Below, piece after piece: positions 38,150 through 46,793 of a stretch of 64,000 nucleotides of DNA (positions are counted from its first letter, which is position 1; every line of letters starts with the position of its first letter). Under the pieces are notes generated by a model, which saw only the letters and a list, made by a program, of their open reading frames with translations, ran no database searches and had not been told where the DNA came from. Source of the stretch: Nocardioides psychrotolerans (GTDB taxonomy: Bacteria; Actinomycetota; Actinomycetes; Propionibacteriales; Nocardioidaceae). Both the position numbers and the translations under genes were made by a program. The stretch is taken from assembly GCF_900113685.1 (NCBI RefSeq), contig NZ_FOQG01000004.1:46469-110468 (forward strand), given 5' to 3'.

Positions 38150-38737
38150 TCAGGGGGTGCCGAGCAGCCCGCCGACGAGACCGTCGACCGTGTCGGTGAC
38201 GTCGTCGGTCACCCCGCCCACCGGACCGGTGACCGGCTCCGTCGCGCCGCCCGTGAGCTGGTCGAGCGTCCCGGTGACGCCCTCGACCACGGGGTCCACG
38301 AGGCCCGACGCGACGCCGGGACGCCCCGGCTCGGGATCCACGGGGTCGGGGTCGACCGGTTCCGGCTCGACGGGGCCGGGATCCACGGGCTCGACCGGGT
38401 CGGGGTCGGGGTCGGTGGTGCCCGCGGGCACGGTGCCCGGGGCCTGGGGCGTGACCGCGCTGGCGACGGAGCCTGCGCCGGGGCGACCGGTCTCCCGGCT
38501 CGGGGGAGTGCGTGCGGCGACCGGGCTCAGGACGGGGTGCTTGACGACTGTCTGGGTCGGTGCGAGGGCGGCCGGCACGCCGAGGTCGAGGTTGGGCGCC
38601 ACCTTGATGACCACGAAGGAGGCGACCATCACCATCACGAAGGCGACGGCACTGACGCCCATGGCGCTGTAGCCGATGCGCGCGTCGCGCTCGTAGCGCG
38701 AGAGCGGTCGCTTCCGTGGCGGATGGATCATCATCAC
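38150..38737 (-). CDS. Membrane-anchored proline/aspartate-rich protein
   Basis: 195 residues, not recognised. A basic N-terminus (PPRKRPLSRYERDAR) is followed by one transmembrane segment (YSAMGVSAVAFVMVMVASFVVI, about 23-44) and a long exported tail with PDP/PVEP/PVDP repeats and a DQLTG/GGVTD/GGLLG end. The tail looks like a flexible cell-wall spacer. The beginning reads GTG ATG ATG, so the exact start could move by one or two codons. Confidence 0.6.
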   Translation of the reverse strand: MMMIHPPRKRPLSRYERDARIGYSAMGVSAVAFVMVMVASFVVIKVAPNLDLGVPAALAPTQTVVKHPVLSPVAARTPPSRETGRPGAGSVASAVTPQAPGTVPAGTTDPDPDPVEPVDPGPVEPEPVDPDPVDPEPGRPGVASGLVDPVVEGVTGTLDQLTGGATEPVTGPVGGVTDDVTDTVDGLVGGLLGTP

Positions 38738-38783
38738 AGCTCAGCAAGTTACCCGACCCGCAACCCCTCTGTTGGGGAAAGCA

Positions 38784-38821
38784 GCGAAGCCTGACCGATC
38801 GGACGAACGGTCAGGCTTCGC
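38784..38821 (-). terminator. Hairpin terminator after the metalloprotease gene
   Basis: Perfect 14-bp stem GCGAAGCCTGACCG / CGGTCAGGCTTCGC around a 10-base loop, 39 bases past the stop of the minus-strand metalloprotease gene. No long T-run follows, as is common in actinobacteria. Confidence 0.75.
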
Positions 38822-38859
38822 GGTGGTCTAGCGGCGACCCGGGCGCCTCTCGTGTGCCG

Positions 38860-40434
38860 TCAGCGGCGAAGGACCTGGCCCTTGACGACGAACTTGCGGT
38901 TGTCGCCCGTGGGGACGCCCTGGCAGGAGAAGAAGGGCTGCCGCTTGAAGCAGCGGAAGCTGCTGTTGGCGTTGACCAGCGTCACGATCACGCTCTCGAC
39001 GGCGTTGCGGCTGAAGGTGAAGCTCGCCGAGCCGATGCCCTTGCGGGTCAGCGCGATGGGCTTCTTGGTCCAGGCGCCCTGGCGCTTCTTCACGATGAGG
39101 TAGGCGGCGCTGCCGGTGGCGCGGTTGGGGGCGTCGACGACGAGCCGCAGCTTCCACCGCTTGCCCTTGAGGGAGGAGCCAGGACGGAAGACCACGTGGC
39201 TGGCGGCCATGTGGTCGATGCGGGTGGAGGTGACGCCGCGCCGCGACGCCCTGCCGAGGACGAAGGCCTTCTTGATCCGGGCCGAGGGCCACGCCTTGCC
39301 CTCGGGGTAGGCCTTGGCCGCGATCGCGTTGGCGGCGGCGTAGGAGCGGAACACCCCGGTGAAGCCGCCTCGACGGGCGAGCACCTTCTTCAAGGCCTTC
39401 GTGGAGTAGTGGTTGCCGGCGCCCTTGAAGGCACCGGCCTGGATCCACACGCTCTTGACGAGGGCGTTGCCGTAGCGCTGGGTGAGGTACTCCCAGAAGG
39501 CCCAGTTGCCGTAGTGAGTCAGACCGTCGGGGTTGAAGACGTCGAGCGGGATGCCGGGGTTGCGGACCTGGCCGGCGCCGAGGTACTGACGGTTGTCGTT
39601 GACCGCATCGGCGAAGCGCTCCTCCATCCACGTGGCGGTGGACTCCAGGAGCCACTTGTCCTCGTGGTAGTCGTAGGCGAACTGGATCGCGTGGAAGAAC
39701 TCGTGGGCTGCGGTGACCTTCAGGCTCTGCGCCGGCGGGGCACCGAACTGGGCCTTGGCGAAGTCGTCGTCGAGCACGCAGAAGCCGGAGGCGACGAACT
39801 TGCTGCCCGGTGCGCGGTATTCCGGGGCGCAGTAGCCGTAGACACCGCGGCCGCCGAGCTCCTTGAGGTAGACGTCGAACGTGTTGTTGCCTCCCATCCT
39901 GCGGTCGGCGACGGGGCGGCGGTAGCCGAGCCTGCCGACCTCGAACCTCCAGACCTTGTTCATCATCGCGAGGGACCTCTTCGCCCACCGGTCACTGGGC
40001 GGGGCGTCTGCCGTGGAGCGCACCCAGTGGAGGCACACGACGGGGGAGCACTTCCGCGTGGAGCGCGCGCTGTAGCCGTCGCCGAAGGGGTCGCCCCCAC
40101 CGTCGGTGGGTCGGGCGAGCAGCGCGTCGGCGCGGAGCCGGTCGTCGTCGCTGAGCCGCGAGCGGACGGCGTAGAGGTCGGTGAGCGCGAGCGTGGCGTC
40201 GGGGCGCGGCGACGCGGCACGCTCCGTGCCGCTGCCACGCAGGGCACGTACGGCGCGGTCGAGCACCGCTCCTGGCGAGTCGTCGACGGCCGCGGGGGCA
40301 CTCGTCGCGACGGCGCGGATGGCGGTGGTGGTGGCGGCGGCGGTGGTGGTCGTGGCCGCCTGGCTGGACAGCACGGGCAGGACGGTGACCGCCGTGCTCA
40401 TGGCCACGACGACGGCGGCGATGGTGCGACGCAT
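38860..40434 (-). CDS. Secreted zinc metalloprotease (HExxH, MXAN_6640-like)
   Basis: 524-residue exported protein. Signal peptide MRRTIAAVVVAMSTAVTVLPVLSSQA followed by an Ala/Thr-rich stretch. The catalytic motif HEFFHAIQFAYDYHEDKWLLESTATWMEE (HExxH with downstream Glu) is the putative-metalloprotease pattern of this family, and FWEYLTQRYG follows. The C-terminal 130 residues look like a beta-rich substrate or wall-binding domain (VVFRPGSSLKGKRWKLRLVVDAP). ATG 40434 is chosen for the signal peptide and the GAGGGGAA upstream. Activity is predicted only. Confidence 0.8.
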   Translation of the reverse strand: MRRTIAAVVVAMSTAVTVLPVLSSQAATTTTAAATTTAIRAVATSAPAAVDDSPGAVLDRAVRALRGSGTERAASPRPDATLALTDLYAVRSRLSDDDRLRADALLARPTDGGGDPFGDGYSARSTRKCSPVVCLHWVRSTADAPPSDRWAKRSLAMMNKVWRFEVGRLGYRRPVADRRMGGNNTFDVYLKELGGRGVYGYCAPEYRAPGSKFVASGFCVLDDDFAKAQFGAPPAQSLKVTAAHEFFHAIQFAYDYHEDKWLLESTATWMEERFADAVNDNRQYLGAGQVRNPGIPLDVFNPDGLTHYGNWAFWEYLTQRYGNALVKSVWIQAGAFKGAGNHYSTKALKKVLARRGGFTGVFRSYAAANAIAAKAYPEGKAWPSARIKKAFVLGRASRRGVTSTRIDHMAASHVVFRPGSSLKGKRWKLRLVVDAPNRATGSAAYLIVKKRQGAWTKKPIALTRKGIGSASFTFSRNAVESVIVTLVNANSSFRCFKRQPFFSCQGVPTGDNRKFVVKGQVLRR

Positions 40435-40502
40435 GGAGGTGGTTCCCCTCGATCTCGAGATGCCCCGACCGCAGGAGCGGCGGACCGGGTTCGTGCGGAG
40501 CC

Positions 40503-40520
40503 TCCCCCTCAGGTGGGGGA
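40503..40520 (-). terminator. Short G+C hairpin between two minus-strand genes
   Basis: TCCCCC-TCAGGT-GGGGGA, 13 bases past the cytidylyltransferase stop on the minus strand; could end that transcript. Confidence 0.4.
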
Positions 40521-40532
40521 ACAAACGCCCTC

Positions 40533-40943
40533 TCAGCTGCCCGCGGAGATCTTCTCGATCAGGGCGGTGGTGGAGATGGCGGGAGTGCGGGTGAGGTAGA
40601 CGACCTCGCAGATGTCGCCGAACTCGTCGAACTTGCCGGCCCAGTCGTCCCCCATGACGAGGACGTCGGCAGCGTAGTGCTGGATGTAGTGGCGCTTGAG
40701 CTCGAGGCTCTCCTCGACGAAGACCTCGCTGACCGGCTTGAGCGCGGCCACGATCTCGAGCCGCTCACGCTGGCTGAAGACGGGCTCGCGGCCCTTCTTG
40801 CGCAGGTTGAGCTCGTCGGCCGAGACCCCGACGACGAGGCGGTCACCCAGCGCGGCAGCGCGCTCGATCACGCGTAGGTGTCCGACGTGGAAGACGTCGA
40901 AGGTGCCGAAGGTGATGACCGTGCGCGGCCCGTCGGTGGACAT
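40533..40943 (-). CDS. Glycerol-3-phosphate cytidylyltransferase-like nucleotidyltransferase
   Basis: 136 residues of the TagD/GCT family making CDP-alcohols for wall polymers or lipids. GTFDVFHVGHLRVIERAAALGD contains the HxGH site; RTPAISTTALIEKI supplies the second signature (family RTxGISTT). DVLVMGDDWAGKFD is also typical of TagD. ATG 40943 chosen (MSTDGPRTV). Real substrate could be glycerol-phosphate or a related phosphate. Opens the housekeeping block on the right. Confidence 0.88.
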   Translation of the reverse strand: MSTDGPRTVITFGTFDVFHVGHLRVIERAAALGDRLVVGVSADELNLRKKGREPVFSQRERLEIVAALKPVSEVFVEESLELKRHYIQHYAADVLVMGDDWAGKFDEFGDICEVVYLTRTPAISTTALIEKISAGS

Positions 40944-41011
40944 GAGGCCAGATTCTCGCACGCCCGTGAGGGGGAGCCGCGCACGTGGTCGGGTAGGCAA
41001 GGATGGCCCCG

Positions 41012-42301
41012 ATGTCCACGACCGCGCCGCCCTCGACCCCGCGTCCTACCGCCCTCGCTGCGGGCGACCCCGCCGCTGATGCCCTGCGCCGCAGCGCGCT
41101 GCGACGGATGCGGACCGTCGCGGTCTCGCTGTTGCTCTTCGCGGCTGCCGTCTACGTCCTCACGATCGGCGAGGAGGGCTTCTGGGGTTTCGTCAACGCC
41201 GGGGCCGAGGCCTCCATGGTCGGCGCGATCGCCGACTGGTTCGCCGTGACCGCGCTCTTCAGGCACCCGCTGGGGCTCCCGATCCCGCACACCGCGCTGA
41301 TCCCGAGACGCAAGGACGAGCTGGGCAGGGGCCTCGAGGAGTTCGTCGGGGAGAACTTCCTCCAGGAGGACATCATCCGCGAGCGCATCGACTCGGCGCG
41401 GGTCGCCGAGCGGGTCGGGGTCTGGCTCTCCGACGCCGACAATGCCCGCCGCGTCGTCGACGAGGTGGCCGAGGTCGCTGCCATCGGTCTCTCGAAGGTG
41501 CGCGACGACCACATCGAGAGCCTGGTCCACGACGCGCTCGTGCCGCGGTTCCGTGAGGAGCCGATCTCGCCGCTCCTGGGCGGACTGCTCGCCGAGGCGC
41601 TCCACGACGACCTGCACCACGGCCTGGTCGACCTGGCGCTCGCCGAGCTGCACGCCTGGCTCGAGGACAACCCCGACACCGTCCAGGAGGTCCTGGGGGA
41701 GCGAGCGCCGTGGTGGGCGCCGCCCGGGCTCAACCTTCGCGTCACCGCCCGCGTCCACCTCGAGATGGTCACGTGGGTGGGCGACATCCGATCCGACCCC
41801 CGCCACCACGCGCGCCGGGCGCTCGACTCGATGCTCACCCAGCTGGCCCGCGACCTGCTCGACAACCCCAGCACCCAGGCCCGCACCGAGCGCCTCAAGG
41901 ACCGCCTCCTGGACCACCCCTCGGTCCTCGCCTCCAGCGTGTCGCTGTGGAACGCCCTGCGGCGCGCCATGACCGCCTCGCTGCAGGACCCCGAGGGCGC
42001 CGTACGACGACGCCTGGTGCTGGAGGTCTCCTCGCTCGCCGAGCGGCTCTCCACCGACGCGACCCTGCGTGAGCGCATCGACACCCGGGCCAGCGACATC
42101 GCGGTCTTCGCCGTCGAGCGCTACGGCGAGGAGGTCACCGCGGTCATCACGCACACGATCGAGCGCTGGGACGGCAAGGAGGCAGCGGACCGGATCGAGC
42201 TGCACGTCGGACGCGACCTGCAGTTCATCCGCATCAACGGGACGATCGTCGGTGGTCTCGTGGGGGTCGTGATCCACGCGATCTCGCTGCTGGTTCACTA
42301 A
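41012..42301 (+). CDS. DUF445 membrane protein (YjiN-like)
   Basis: 429 residues. N-terminal transmembrane stretch VAVSLLLFAAAVYVLTI, then the DUF445 hallmark AEASMVGAIADWFAVTALFRHPLGLPIPHTALIPRRKDELG, a long alpha-helical cytoplasmic region, and a C-terminal membrane anchor IRINGTIVGGLVGVVIHAISLL. Function of the family is unknown. Start at 41012 or 41003. Confidence 0.85.
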   Translation: MSTTAPPSTPRPTALAAGDPAADALRRSALRRMRTVAVSLLLFAAAVYVLTIGEEGFWGFVNAGAEASMVGAIADWFAVTALFRHPLGLPIPHTALIPRRKDELGRGLEEFVGENFLQEDIIRERIDSARVAERVGVWLSDADNARRVVDEVAEVAAIGLSKVRDDHIESLVHDALVPRFREEPISPLLGGLLAEALHDDLHHGLVDLALAELHAWLEDNPDTVQEVLGERAPWWAPPGLNLRVTARVHLEMVTWVGDIRSDPRHHARRALDSMLTQLARDLLDNPSTQARTERLKDRLLDHPSVLASSVSLWNALRRAMTASLQDPEGAVRRRLVLEVSSLAERLSTDATLRERIDTRASDIAVFAVERYGEEVTAVITHTIERWDGKEAADRIELHVGRDLQFIRINGTIVGGLVGVVIHAISLLVH

Positions 42302-42306
42302 AGGCC

Positions 42307-42552
42307 ATGAGCGAGCCCACGGACGTCCCGATCAGCGACGAGTCGATCCGCCTCGGTCAGTTCCTCAAGCTCGCCAACCTCGTGGAGAGCGGGGCCGAGG
42401 CCAAGCCGCTGATCGTGTCGGGCATGGTGCAGGTCAACGGCGACGTCGAGACACGCCGTGGCCGCCAGCTCGCGCAGGGTGACGTGGTCACCCTCGGCGG
42501 CCAGGCCGCCCGCGTCTCCAGCGGCGACGTGCCGGACAACCTGCCCTGGTAA
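42307..42552 (+). CDS. Small S4-domain RNA-binding protein
   Basis: 81 residues, almost all an S4 fold: IRLGQFLKLANLVESGAEAKPLIVSGMVQVNGDVETRRGRQLAQGDVVTL. YaaA/RqcP-like S4 proteins bind rRNA or tRNA on the ribosome. Five bases downstream of the DUF445 gene, so probably cotranscribed. Confidence 0.88.
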   Translation: MSEPTDVPISDESIRLGQFLKLANLVESGAEAKPLIVSGMVQVNGDVETRRGRQLAQGDVVTLGGQAARVSSGDVPDNLPW

Positions 42553-42558
42553 CACGGC

Positions 42559-42586
42559 GAGGCCGGCCCCAGCGGGGACCGGCCTC
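42559..42586 (+). terminator. Hairpin terminator after the S4 gene
   Basis: GAGGCCGG...CCGGCCTC stem, extended inward by CCC/GGG with one mismatch, directly after the stop codon. Confidence 0.65.
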
Positions 42587-42630
42587 AGCGGTGTCGTGCC
42601 CAGCGGTGTCGTGCCCAGGGGTGTCGTGCC
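42586..42630. repeat. 15-bp tandem repeat, three units
   Basis: CAGCGGTGTCGTGCC three times (one base change in the third unit), then a partial unit, between the S4 gene terminator and the FKBP stop. Short non-coding minisatellite. Confidence 0.8.
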
Positions 42631-42636
42631 CAGGGG

Positions 42637-43005
42637 TCAGCGGACCTCGAGCAGGTCCACGACGAAGATCAGCGTCTCGCCCGGCTTGATGGCGCCACCG
42701 GCCCCACGGTCGCCATAACCCAGCTGGGGCGGGATGACGAGCTGGCGGCGGCCGCCGACCTTCATGCCCTGCACGCCGGTGTCCCAGCCAGAGATGACCT
42801 GGCCGATGCCGAGGCGGAACTGCAGCGGCTCCCCGCGGTTGTAGGAGGCGTCGAACTCCTCACCCGTCGAGTGCGCCACGCCGACGTAGTGCACGGACAC
42901 GGTGTTGCCCGCGGTGGCCTCGGCGCCCTCACCCTCGGTGACGTCGGTGATGACCAGGTCGGTCGGCGGCTCCGGGTCGAAGAAGTCGATCTCAGGCTTG
43001 TCCAT
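42637..43005 (-). CDS. FKBP-type peptidyl-prolyl isomerase
   Basis: 122 residues, one FKBP domain: VSVHYVGVAHSTGEEFDASYNRGEPLQFRLG, VISGWDTGVQGMKVGGRRQLVIPPQLGYGDRGAGGAIKPGETLIFVVDLL. Active-site aromatics and the GxxxIPP segment are intact. No signal peptide, so cytoplasmic. ATG 43005 chosen from the family start. Confidence 0.93.
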   Translation of the reverse strand: MDKPEIDFFDPEPPTDLVITDVTEGEGAEATAGNTVSVHYVGVAHSTGEEFDASYNRGEPLQFRLGIGQVISGWDTGVQGMKVGGRRQLVIPPQLGYGDRGAGGAIKPGETLIFVVDLLEVR

Positions 43006-43063
43006 GGGGGTCCTCTCGGTAGCTGTAGCTGGGGCGGTGCGTTCGGTGGAGCCTAACGAAGGC

Positions 43064-43729
43064 TCAGTCGGCGCTGACCTGGTGGCGGAAGCGGTCGCGC
43101 TTGGTGTGCAGGTCCCAGAGGTGTCCGGCAAGCACGGCTGGGTCCTTCTCCGGGTCGCCCTCGATGATCCGGCCGCCGATGATCAGCTGCGAGACCTGGA
43201 TCCCCTCCTCGCCGAGCACCTCGTGCAGCAGCTCGGCGTAGGCCGCCTGGCCGGCGAAGGCGACCGACGTGCCGGTGACGTCGCGGCCGGGCTTGACCGC
43301 GGAGCCGCCGTTGACGAAGAGGATCGTGCCCTTGTCCTCGCCGAGGAAGCGCATGCCCGGCACGACCGCGTGCACGGCCGCGACAGGACCGTAGATGGAG
43401 AACTCGACGGGTCCGACGAGGTCGGCGGGCGTGGTCTCGAGCACGGGCCGCATGAAGTCCTTCTGCGGCAGCGGGCTGTACTGAAGGACCTCGATGGGCC
43501 CGAGGGTCTCGGTGACCTGCTCCAGCGCCGCGGCGATGGACTCAGGGTCTCGCACGTCGGCGGCGAAGCCACGTGCGGTGAACCCCTCCCTGCCGAGTTC
43601 GTCGGCGAGCGCGTCGACGCGCGCCTGGTTGCGTGAGAGGAGGCCGACGGCATAGCCCTCCGCGCCGAACTTTCGGGCGACTGCTGCGCCGAGACCTGCT
43701 CCTGCTCCGATGATCGCGATGGTATTCAT
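43064..43729 (-). CDS. Short-chain dehydrogenase/reductase family protein
   Basis: 221 residues with the nucleotide motif IAIIGAGAGLGAAVARKFGAEG and an SDR core (FAADVRDPESIAAALEQV, ILFVNGGSAVKPG). The classical YxxxK pair is not clear: AFAGQAAYAELLHEVLGEEG has Tyr but not the Lys four residues on, so catalytic activity is uncertain. Substrate unknown. Confidence 0.8.
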   Translation of the reverse strand: MNTIAIIGAGAGLGAAVARKFGAEGYAVGLLSRNQARVDALADELGREGFTARGFAADVRDPESIAAALEQVTETLGPIEVLQYSPLPQKDFMRPVLETTPADLVGPVEFSIYGPVAAVHAVVPGMRFLGEDKGTILFVNGGSAVKPGRDVTGTSVAFAGQAAYAELLHEVLGEEGIQVSQLIIGGRIIEGDPEKDPAVLAGHLWDLHTKRDRFRHQVSAD

Positions 43730-43848
43730 GCAGTGTCCAAGTGCTCTGGCGGACCAGATGTTCCAGGGGAGAGCCTTGTCACGTCAGCGGACGATGCCGT
43801 TGACCAGCACGACGCGGCCATCGAGGGAGCGGCCGGTCATGGTGAGCG

Positions 43849-44280
43849 TCAGGTCTGGTGGACGTACTGGTCGAGCTGGTCGCGCTCGAAGGTGAGCTGA
43901 CCGATCTTGTGCTTGACGACGTCGCCGATGCTGATGATGCCGACCAGGGCGCCGTCGTCGACGACCGGGATGTGGCGGAAACGACGCTCGGTCATGGTCT
44001 GCATCACCTGGTCGAGGTCGTCGCCCGAGGAGCACGTCTCCACGACCGAGGTCATGATCGCGGCGACGGTGTTGTTGATGACCGTGCCGTCGCTGTGCAG
44101 GTGGCGTACGACGTCGCGCTCGCTGACGATGCCGTCGAGGCTGGCGCCGTCGGCGCTCACGATGAGGGCACCGATGTTGTGCTCCGCGAGCGCGGCGAGC
44201 AGCTCTCGCACCCCTGCCCCGGGCTCGATCGTCACGACGTCCTGGGAGGACTTGGCCTGGAGGATGTCGCCGATGTGCAT
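43849..44280 (-). CDS. Tandem CBS-domain protein
   Basis: 143 residues made of two CBS units: MHIGDILQAKSSQDVVTIEPGAGVRELLAALAEHNIGALIVSADGASLDGIVSERDVVRHL and VAAIMTSVVETCSSGDDLDQVMQTMTERRFRHIPVVDDGALVGIISIGDVV. Such stand-alone proteins bind adenosine nucleotides and regulate partners; related to mycobacterial hypoxic-response protein 1. ATG 44280. Confidence 0.88.
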   Translation of the reverse strand: MHIGDILQAKSSQDVVTIEPGAGVRELLAALAEHNIGALIVSADGASLDGIVSERDVVRHLHSDGTVINNTVAAIMTSVVETCSSGDDLDQVMQTMTERRFRHIPVVDDGALVGIISIGDVVKHKIGQLTFERDQLDQYVHQT

Positions 44281-44354
44281 GTGAGTCACGCTACTCGCGG
44301 TGCGACACCCTGGCCAGGGGTCGTGTCTGAGGCGTGGTTCCCCGTCCCACCTGG

Positions 44355-45248
44355 TCAGTCGGAGCCGGGGGAGTCCGGCCGGGGCCGGCGGTGGGCGCTG
44401 AGGTCGGAGACCGACGCCGACCCGGCCTGGCGCCAGTCGGGGTCGTCGTCGCCGCCGCCGGCGGAGGCACCGAGGAACGACAGGGCTGCGTCGTGCAGGT
44501 GGCCGTTGGAGGCGACGACGTTGCCGCCCCACGGGCCGTCCGAGCCGTCGAGCGAGGTGAAGCGACCGCCCGCCTCGCGCACGATGATGTCGAGCGCGGC
44601 CATGTCGTAGACCTCCAGCTCTGGCTCGGCGGCCAGGTCGACGGCACCCTCGGCGAGGAGCATGTAGGACCAGAAGTCGCCATAGGCCCGCGTGCGCCAG
44701 CAGCGCCGCATCAGCGAGACGAAGTCGTCGAGCCGTCCGCGCTCGTCCCAGCCGTGGAGCGAGGCATAGGACAGCGAGGCGTCCTCGAGGCGTCGTACGT
44801 CGGAGACCTGGCACCTTGTCGCCTTGAGCAGCGACCTGCCGGTCCAGGCGCCGTTGCCGACCGAGGCCCACCACCGCCGCTGCAGCATCGGCGCCGACAC
44901 GACCCCGAGCACGACCTCCTCGTCGACGACGAGTGAGATGAGCGTGGCCCACACGGGCACGCCGCGCACGAAGTTCTTGGTGCCGTCGATGGGGTCGACG
45001 ATCCAGCGACGCTGGCTGTGCCCGGTCGAGCCGGTCTCCTCACCGGTCACCGCGTCGCGCGAGCGGACCCGCGAGAGGGTGCGCCGGATGCCCTCCTCGA
45101 CGGCCTGGTCGGCATCGGTCACCGGGGACAGGTCGGGCTTGCTCATCACGTGCAGGTCGAGTGCCTTGAACCGAGCGGTGGTCAGGGAGTCGGCATCGTC
45201 AGCGAGCACGTGCGCGAGCCTGAGGTCGTCGGTGTAATCGGTCGCCAC
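44355..45248 (-). CDS. hisN: Histidinol-phosphatase / inositol monophosphatase family
   Basis: About 297 residues. Metal-binding motifs of the IMPase fold: GEETGS, WIVDPIDGTKNFVRGVPVWATLI, and AALDIIVREAGGRFTSLDG. The DPIDGTKNFVRG form and position support actinobacterial HisN (last phosphatase step of histidine synthesis), although inositol phosphatase activity cannot be excluded. GTG 45248 chosen; 45254 possible. A ~30-residue acidic C-terminal tail is extra. Confidence 0.85.
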   Translation of the reverse strand: MATDYTDDLRLAHVLADDADSLTTARFKALDLHVMSKPDLSPVTDADQAVEEGIRRTLSRVRSRDAVTGEETGSTGHSQRRWIVDPIDGTKNFVRGVPVWATLISLVVDEEVVLGVVSAPMLQRRWWASVGNGAWTGRSLLKATRCQVSDVRRLEDASLSYASLHGWDERGRLDDFVSLMRRCWRTRAYGDFWSYMLLAEGAVDLAAEPELEVYDMAALDIIVREAGGRFTSLDGSDGPWGGNVVASNGHLHDAALSFLGASAGGGDDDPDWRQAGSASVSDLSAHRRPRPDSPGSD

Positions 45249-45290
45249 GGGCACAGGCTACGTTCCTGCGCGTCTCCTAGGTGTCTCGCC

Positions 45291-45740
45291 ATGGAGATCA
45301 ACGGTCTGCCCCTGCATGCCTTGGTGGTCCACGCGGCCGTCGTGCTCGGGCCGCCCGCCGCCCCCACCGGGCTCCTCTACGCCACTGTGCCGCGCTGGCG
45401 CGACTGGCTGCGCTGGCCGCTCGCGGTCCTCGAGGCCGTCGCCCTGGCGTCCATCTGGGTCGCCTACCTCTCGGGGGAGCAGGTCGCGGAGGCCAACACG
45501 TACGGCGGTCCGCTGGAGCCGCTGCTCGAGGAGCACGAGGAGCGCGCCGAGGTCCTGCGCCTGTCGATGACCGCCTTCGCGATCGCCTCGTTCGCCGCGG
45601 CGTGGTGGCACGCCCGCACCGGCGTGCTGCGCACCGTCCTGAGCCTGCTGGTCGGTGCGACCGCGATCCTCACGCTCGCCTACGTCGTGCTCACGGGTGA
45701 CGCGGGCGCGCAGATCGCGTGGTTCGGCACCCACGGCTGA
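45291..45740 (+). CDS. DUF2231-family membrane protein
   Basis: 149 residues: INGLPLHALVVHAAVVLGPPAAPTGLLYA, then membrane segments WPLAVLEAVALASIWVAYLSGEQ, MTAFAIASFAAAWWHA and VLSLLVGATAILTLAYVVLTGDAGAQIAW. The HALVVH and GHxGA-type ends match DUF2231 (predicted haem/redox-related). Function unknown. Confidence 0.8.
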   Translation: MEINGLPLHALVVHAAVVLGPPAAPTGLLYATVPRWRDWLRWPLAVLEAVALASIWVAYLSGEQVAEANTYGGPLEPLLEEHEERAEVLRLSMTAFAIASFAAAWWHARTGVLRTVLSLLVGATAILTLAYVVLTGDAGAQIAWFGTHG

Positions 45741-45745
45741 GAGCC

Positions 45746-46741
45746 TCAGTAGTCCGAGACGCTCCGCGCAGTCAGCAGTCGTCGGAACGACTCCACGCGC
45801 TCGGGGTCGGTGCTACCCGCCGCGACCGCCACATCGAGACCACACTCCGGCTCGTCGGTGCCGTGCGTGCAGCCGCGCGGGCACTCCTCGGTCATCTCGT
45901 CGAGGTCGGGGAAGGCCTCGATGAGGTCCTCGGGCCGCACGTGGGCGAGGCCGAAGGAGCGGATGCCGGGGGTGTCGATGATCCAGCCGTCGGCTCCGGG
46001 GAGCTCGAGCATGTAGGCCGACGTCGAGGTGTGCCGACCGCGCCCGGTGACCGCGTTGACGACGCCGACGTCGCGGTGGGCGTCGGGCACCAGGGCGTTG
46101 ACCAGGGTGGACTTGCCGACACCGCTGGAGCCGATCATCACGCTGGTCTTGCCGCTGAGCCGCTCCCGCACCGCATCGAGCTCGCCACCGCGTTGGGTGA
46201 CGACCCAGTGCACGCCCAGGGAGCGGTAGGTCGAGAGCAGCGTCTCGGGATCGGCGAGGTCCGACTTGGTCAGGCAGAGCAACGGCTGCATGCCGGACAC
46301 GAAGGCGGCCACGAGCGCCCGGTCGATCAGGCGCGGCTGGGGCTCCGGGTCGGCGAGCGCCGTGACGATCACCAGCTGCTCGGCGTTGGCCACGATGATG
46401 CGCTCGACCGGGTCGTCGTCGTCGGCCGTGCGGCGCAGCGTGGTGATGCGCTCGGTCACCTCGACGATGCGGCTCAGCGAGCCGTCGTCGCCGGAGACGT
46501 CGCCGACCACCCGCACCCGGTCGCCCACCACGACGCCCTTGCGGCCCAGGGGGCGGGCCTTCATCGCCATGACGGTGCGCCCGTCGACCAGCAGCGTGTA
46601 GCGACCTCGGTCGACGGTGACCACGACCCCCTCGACGGCGTCGTCGTAGGTCGGGCGCTCCTTGGTGCGGGGGCGGGTGCGGCGGCGGGGTCGTTCGTAG
46701 TGCTCCTGGTCGTTCTCGTCGTAGCGGCCCCGGACGCTCAC
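45746..46741 (-). CDS. rsgA: Ribosome small-subunit GTPase RsgA
   Basis: 331 residues, circularly permuted GTPase used in 30S maturation. OB fold first (VVVGDRVRVVGDV), then G4-like CLTKSD, G1 GSSGVGKSTLVNALV, G3 DTPGIRSF, and the C-terminal zinc knuckle with CPRGCTHGTDEPEC. All expected motifs present in permuted order. GTG start. Lies next to aroA, as in M. tuberculosis. Confidence 0.95.
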   Translation of the reverse strand: MSVRGRYDENDQEHYERPRRRTRPRTKERPTYDDAVEGVVVTVDRGRYTLLVDGRTVMAMKARPLGRKGVVVGDRVRVVGDVSGDDGSLSRIVEVTERITTLRRTADDDDPVERIIVANAEQLVIVTALADPEPQPRLIDRALVAAFVSGMQPLLCLTKSDLADPETLLSTYRSLGVHWVVTQRGGELDAVRERLSGKTSVMIGSSGVGKSTLVNALVPDAHRDVGVVNAVTGRGRHTSTSAYMLELPGADGWIIDTPGIRSFGLAHVRPEDLIEAFPDLDEMTEECPRGCTHGTDEPECGLDVAVAAGSTDPERVESFRRLLTARSVSDY

Positions 46742-46793
46742 GGCTGGCCCCTCATCGCTGGCCTCTCATCGCTGGCCCATCACGGTCCGGTGC

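Noticed and set aside
43736..43848. Short minus-strand frame ending in LTMTGRSLDGRVVLVNGIVR
   Set aside because: No start, no clear family and it lies in a short intergenic gap; I could not support a gene or remnant.
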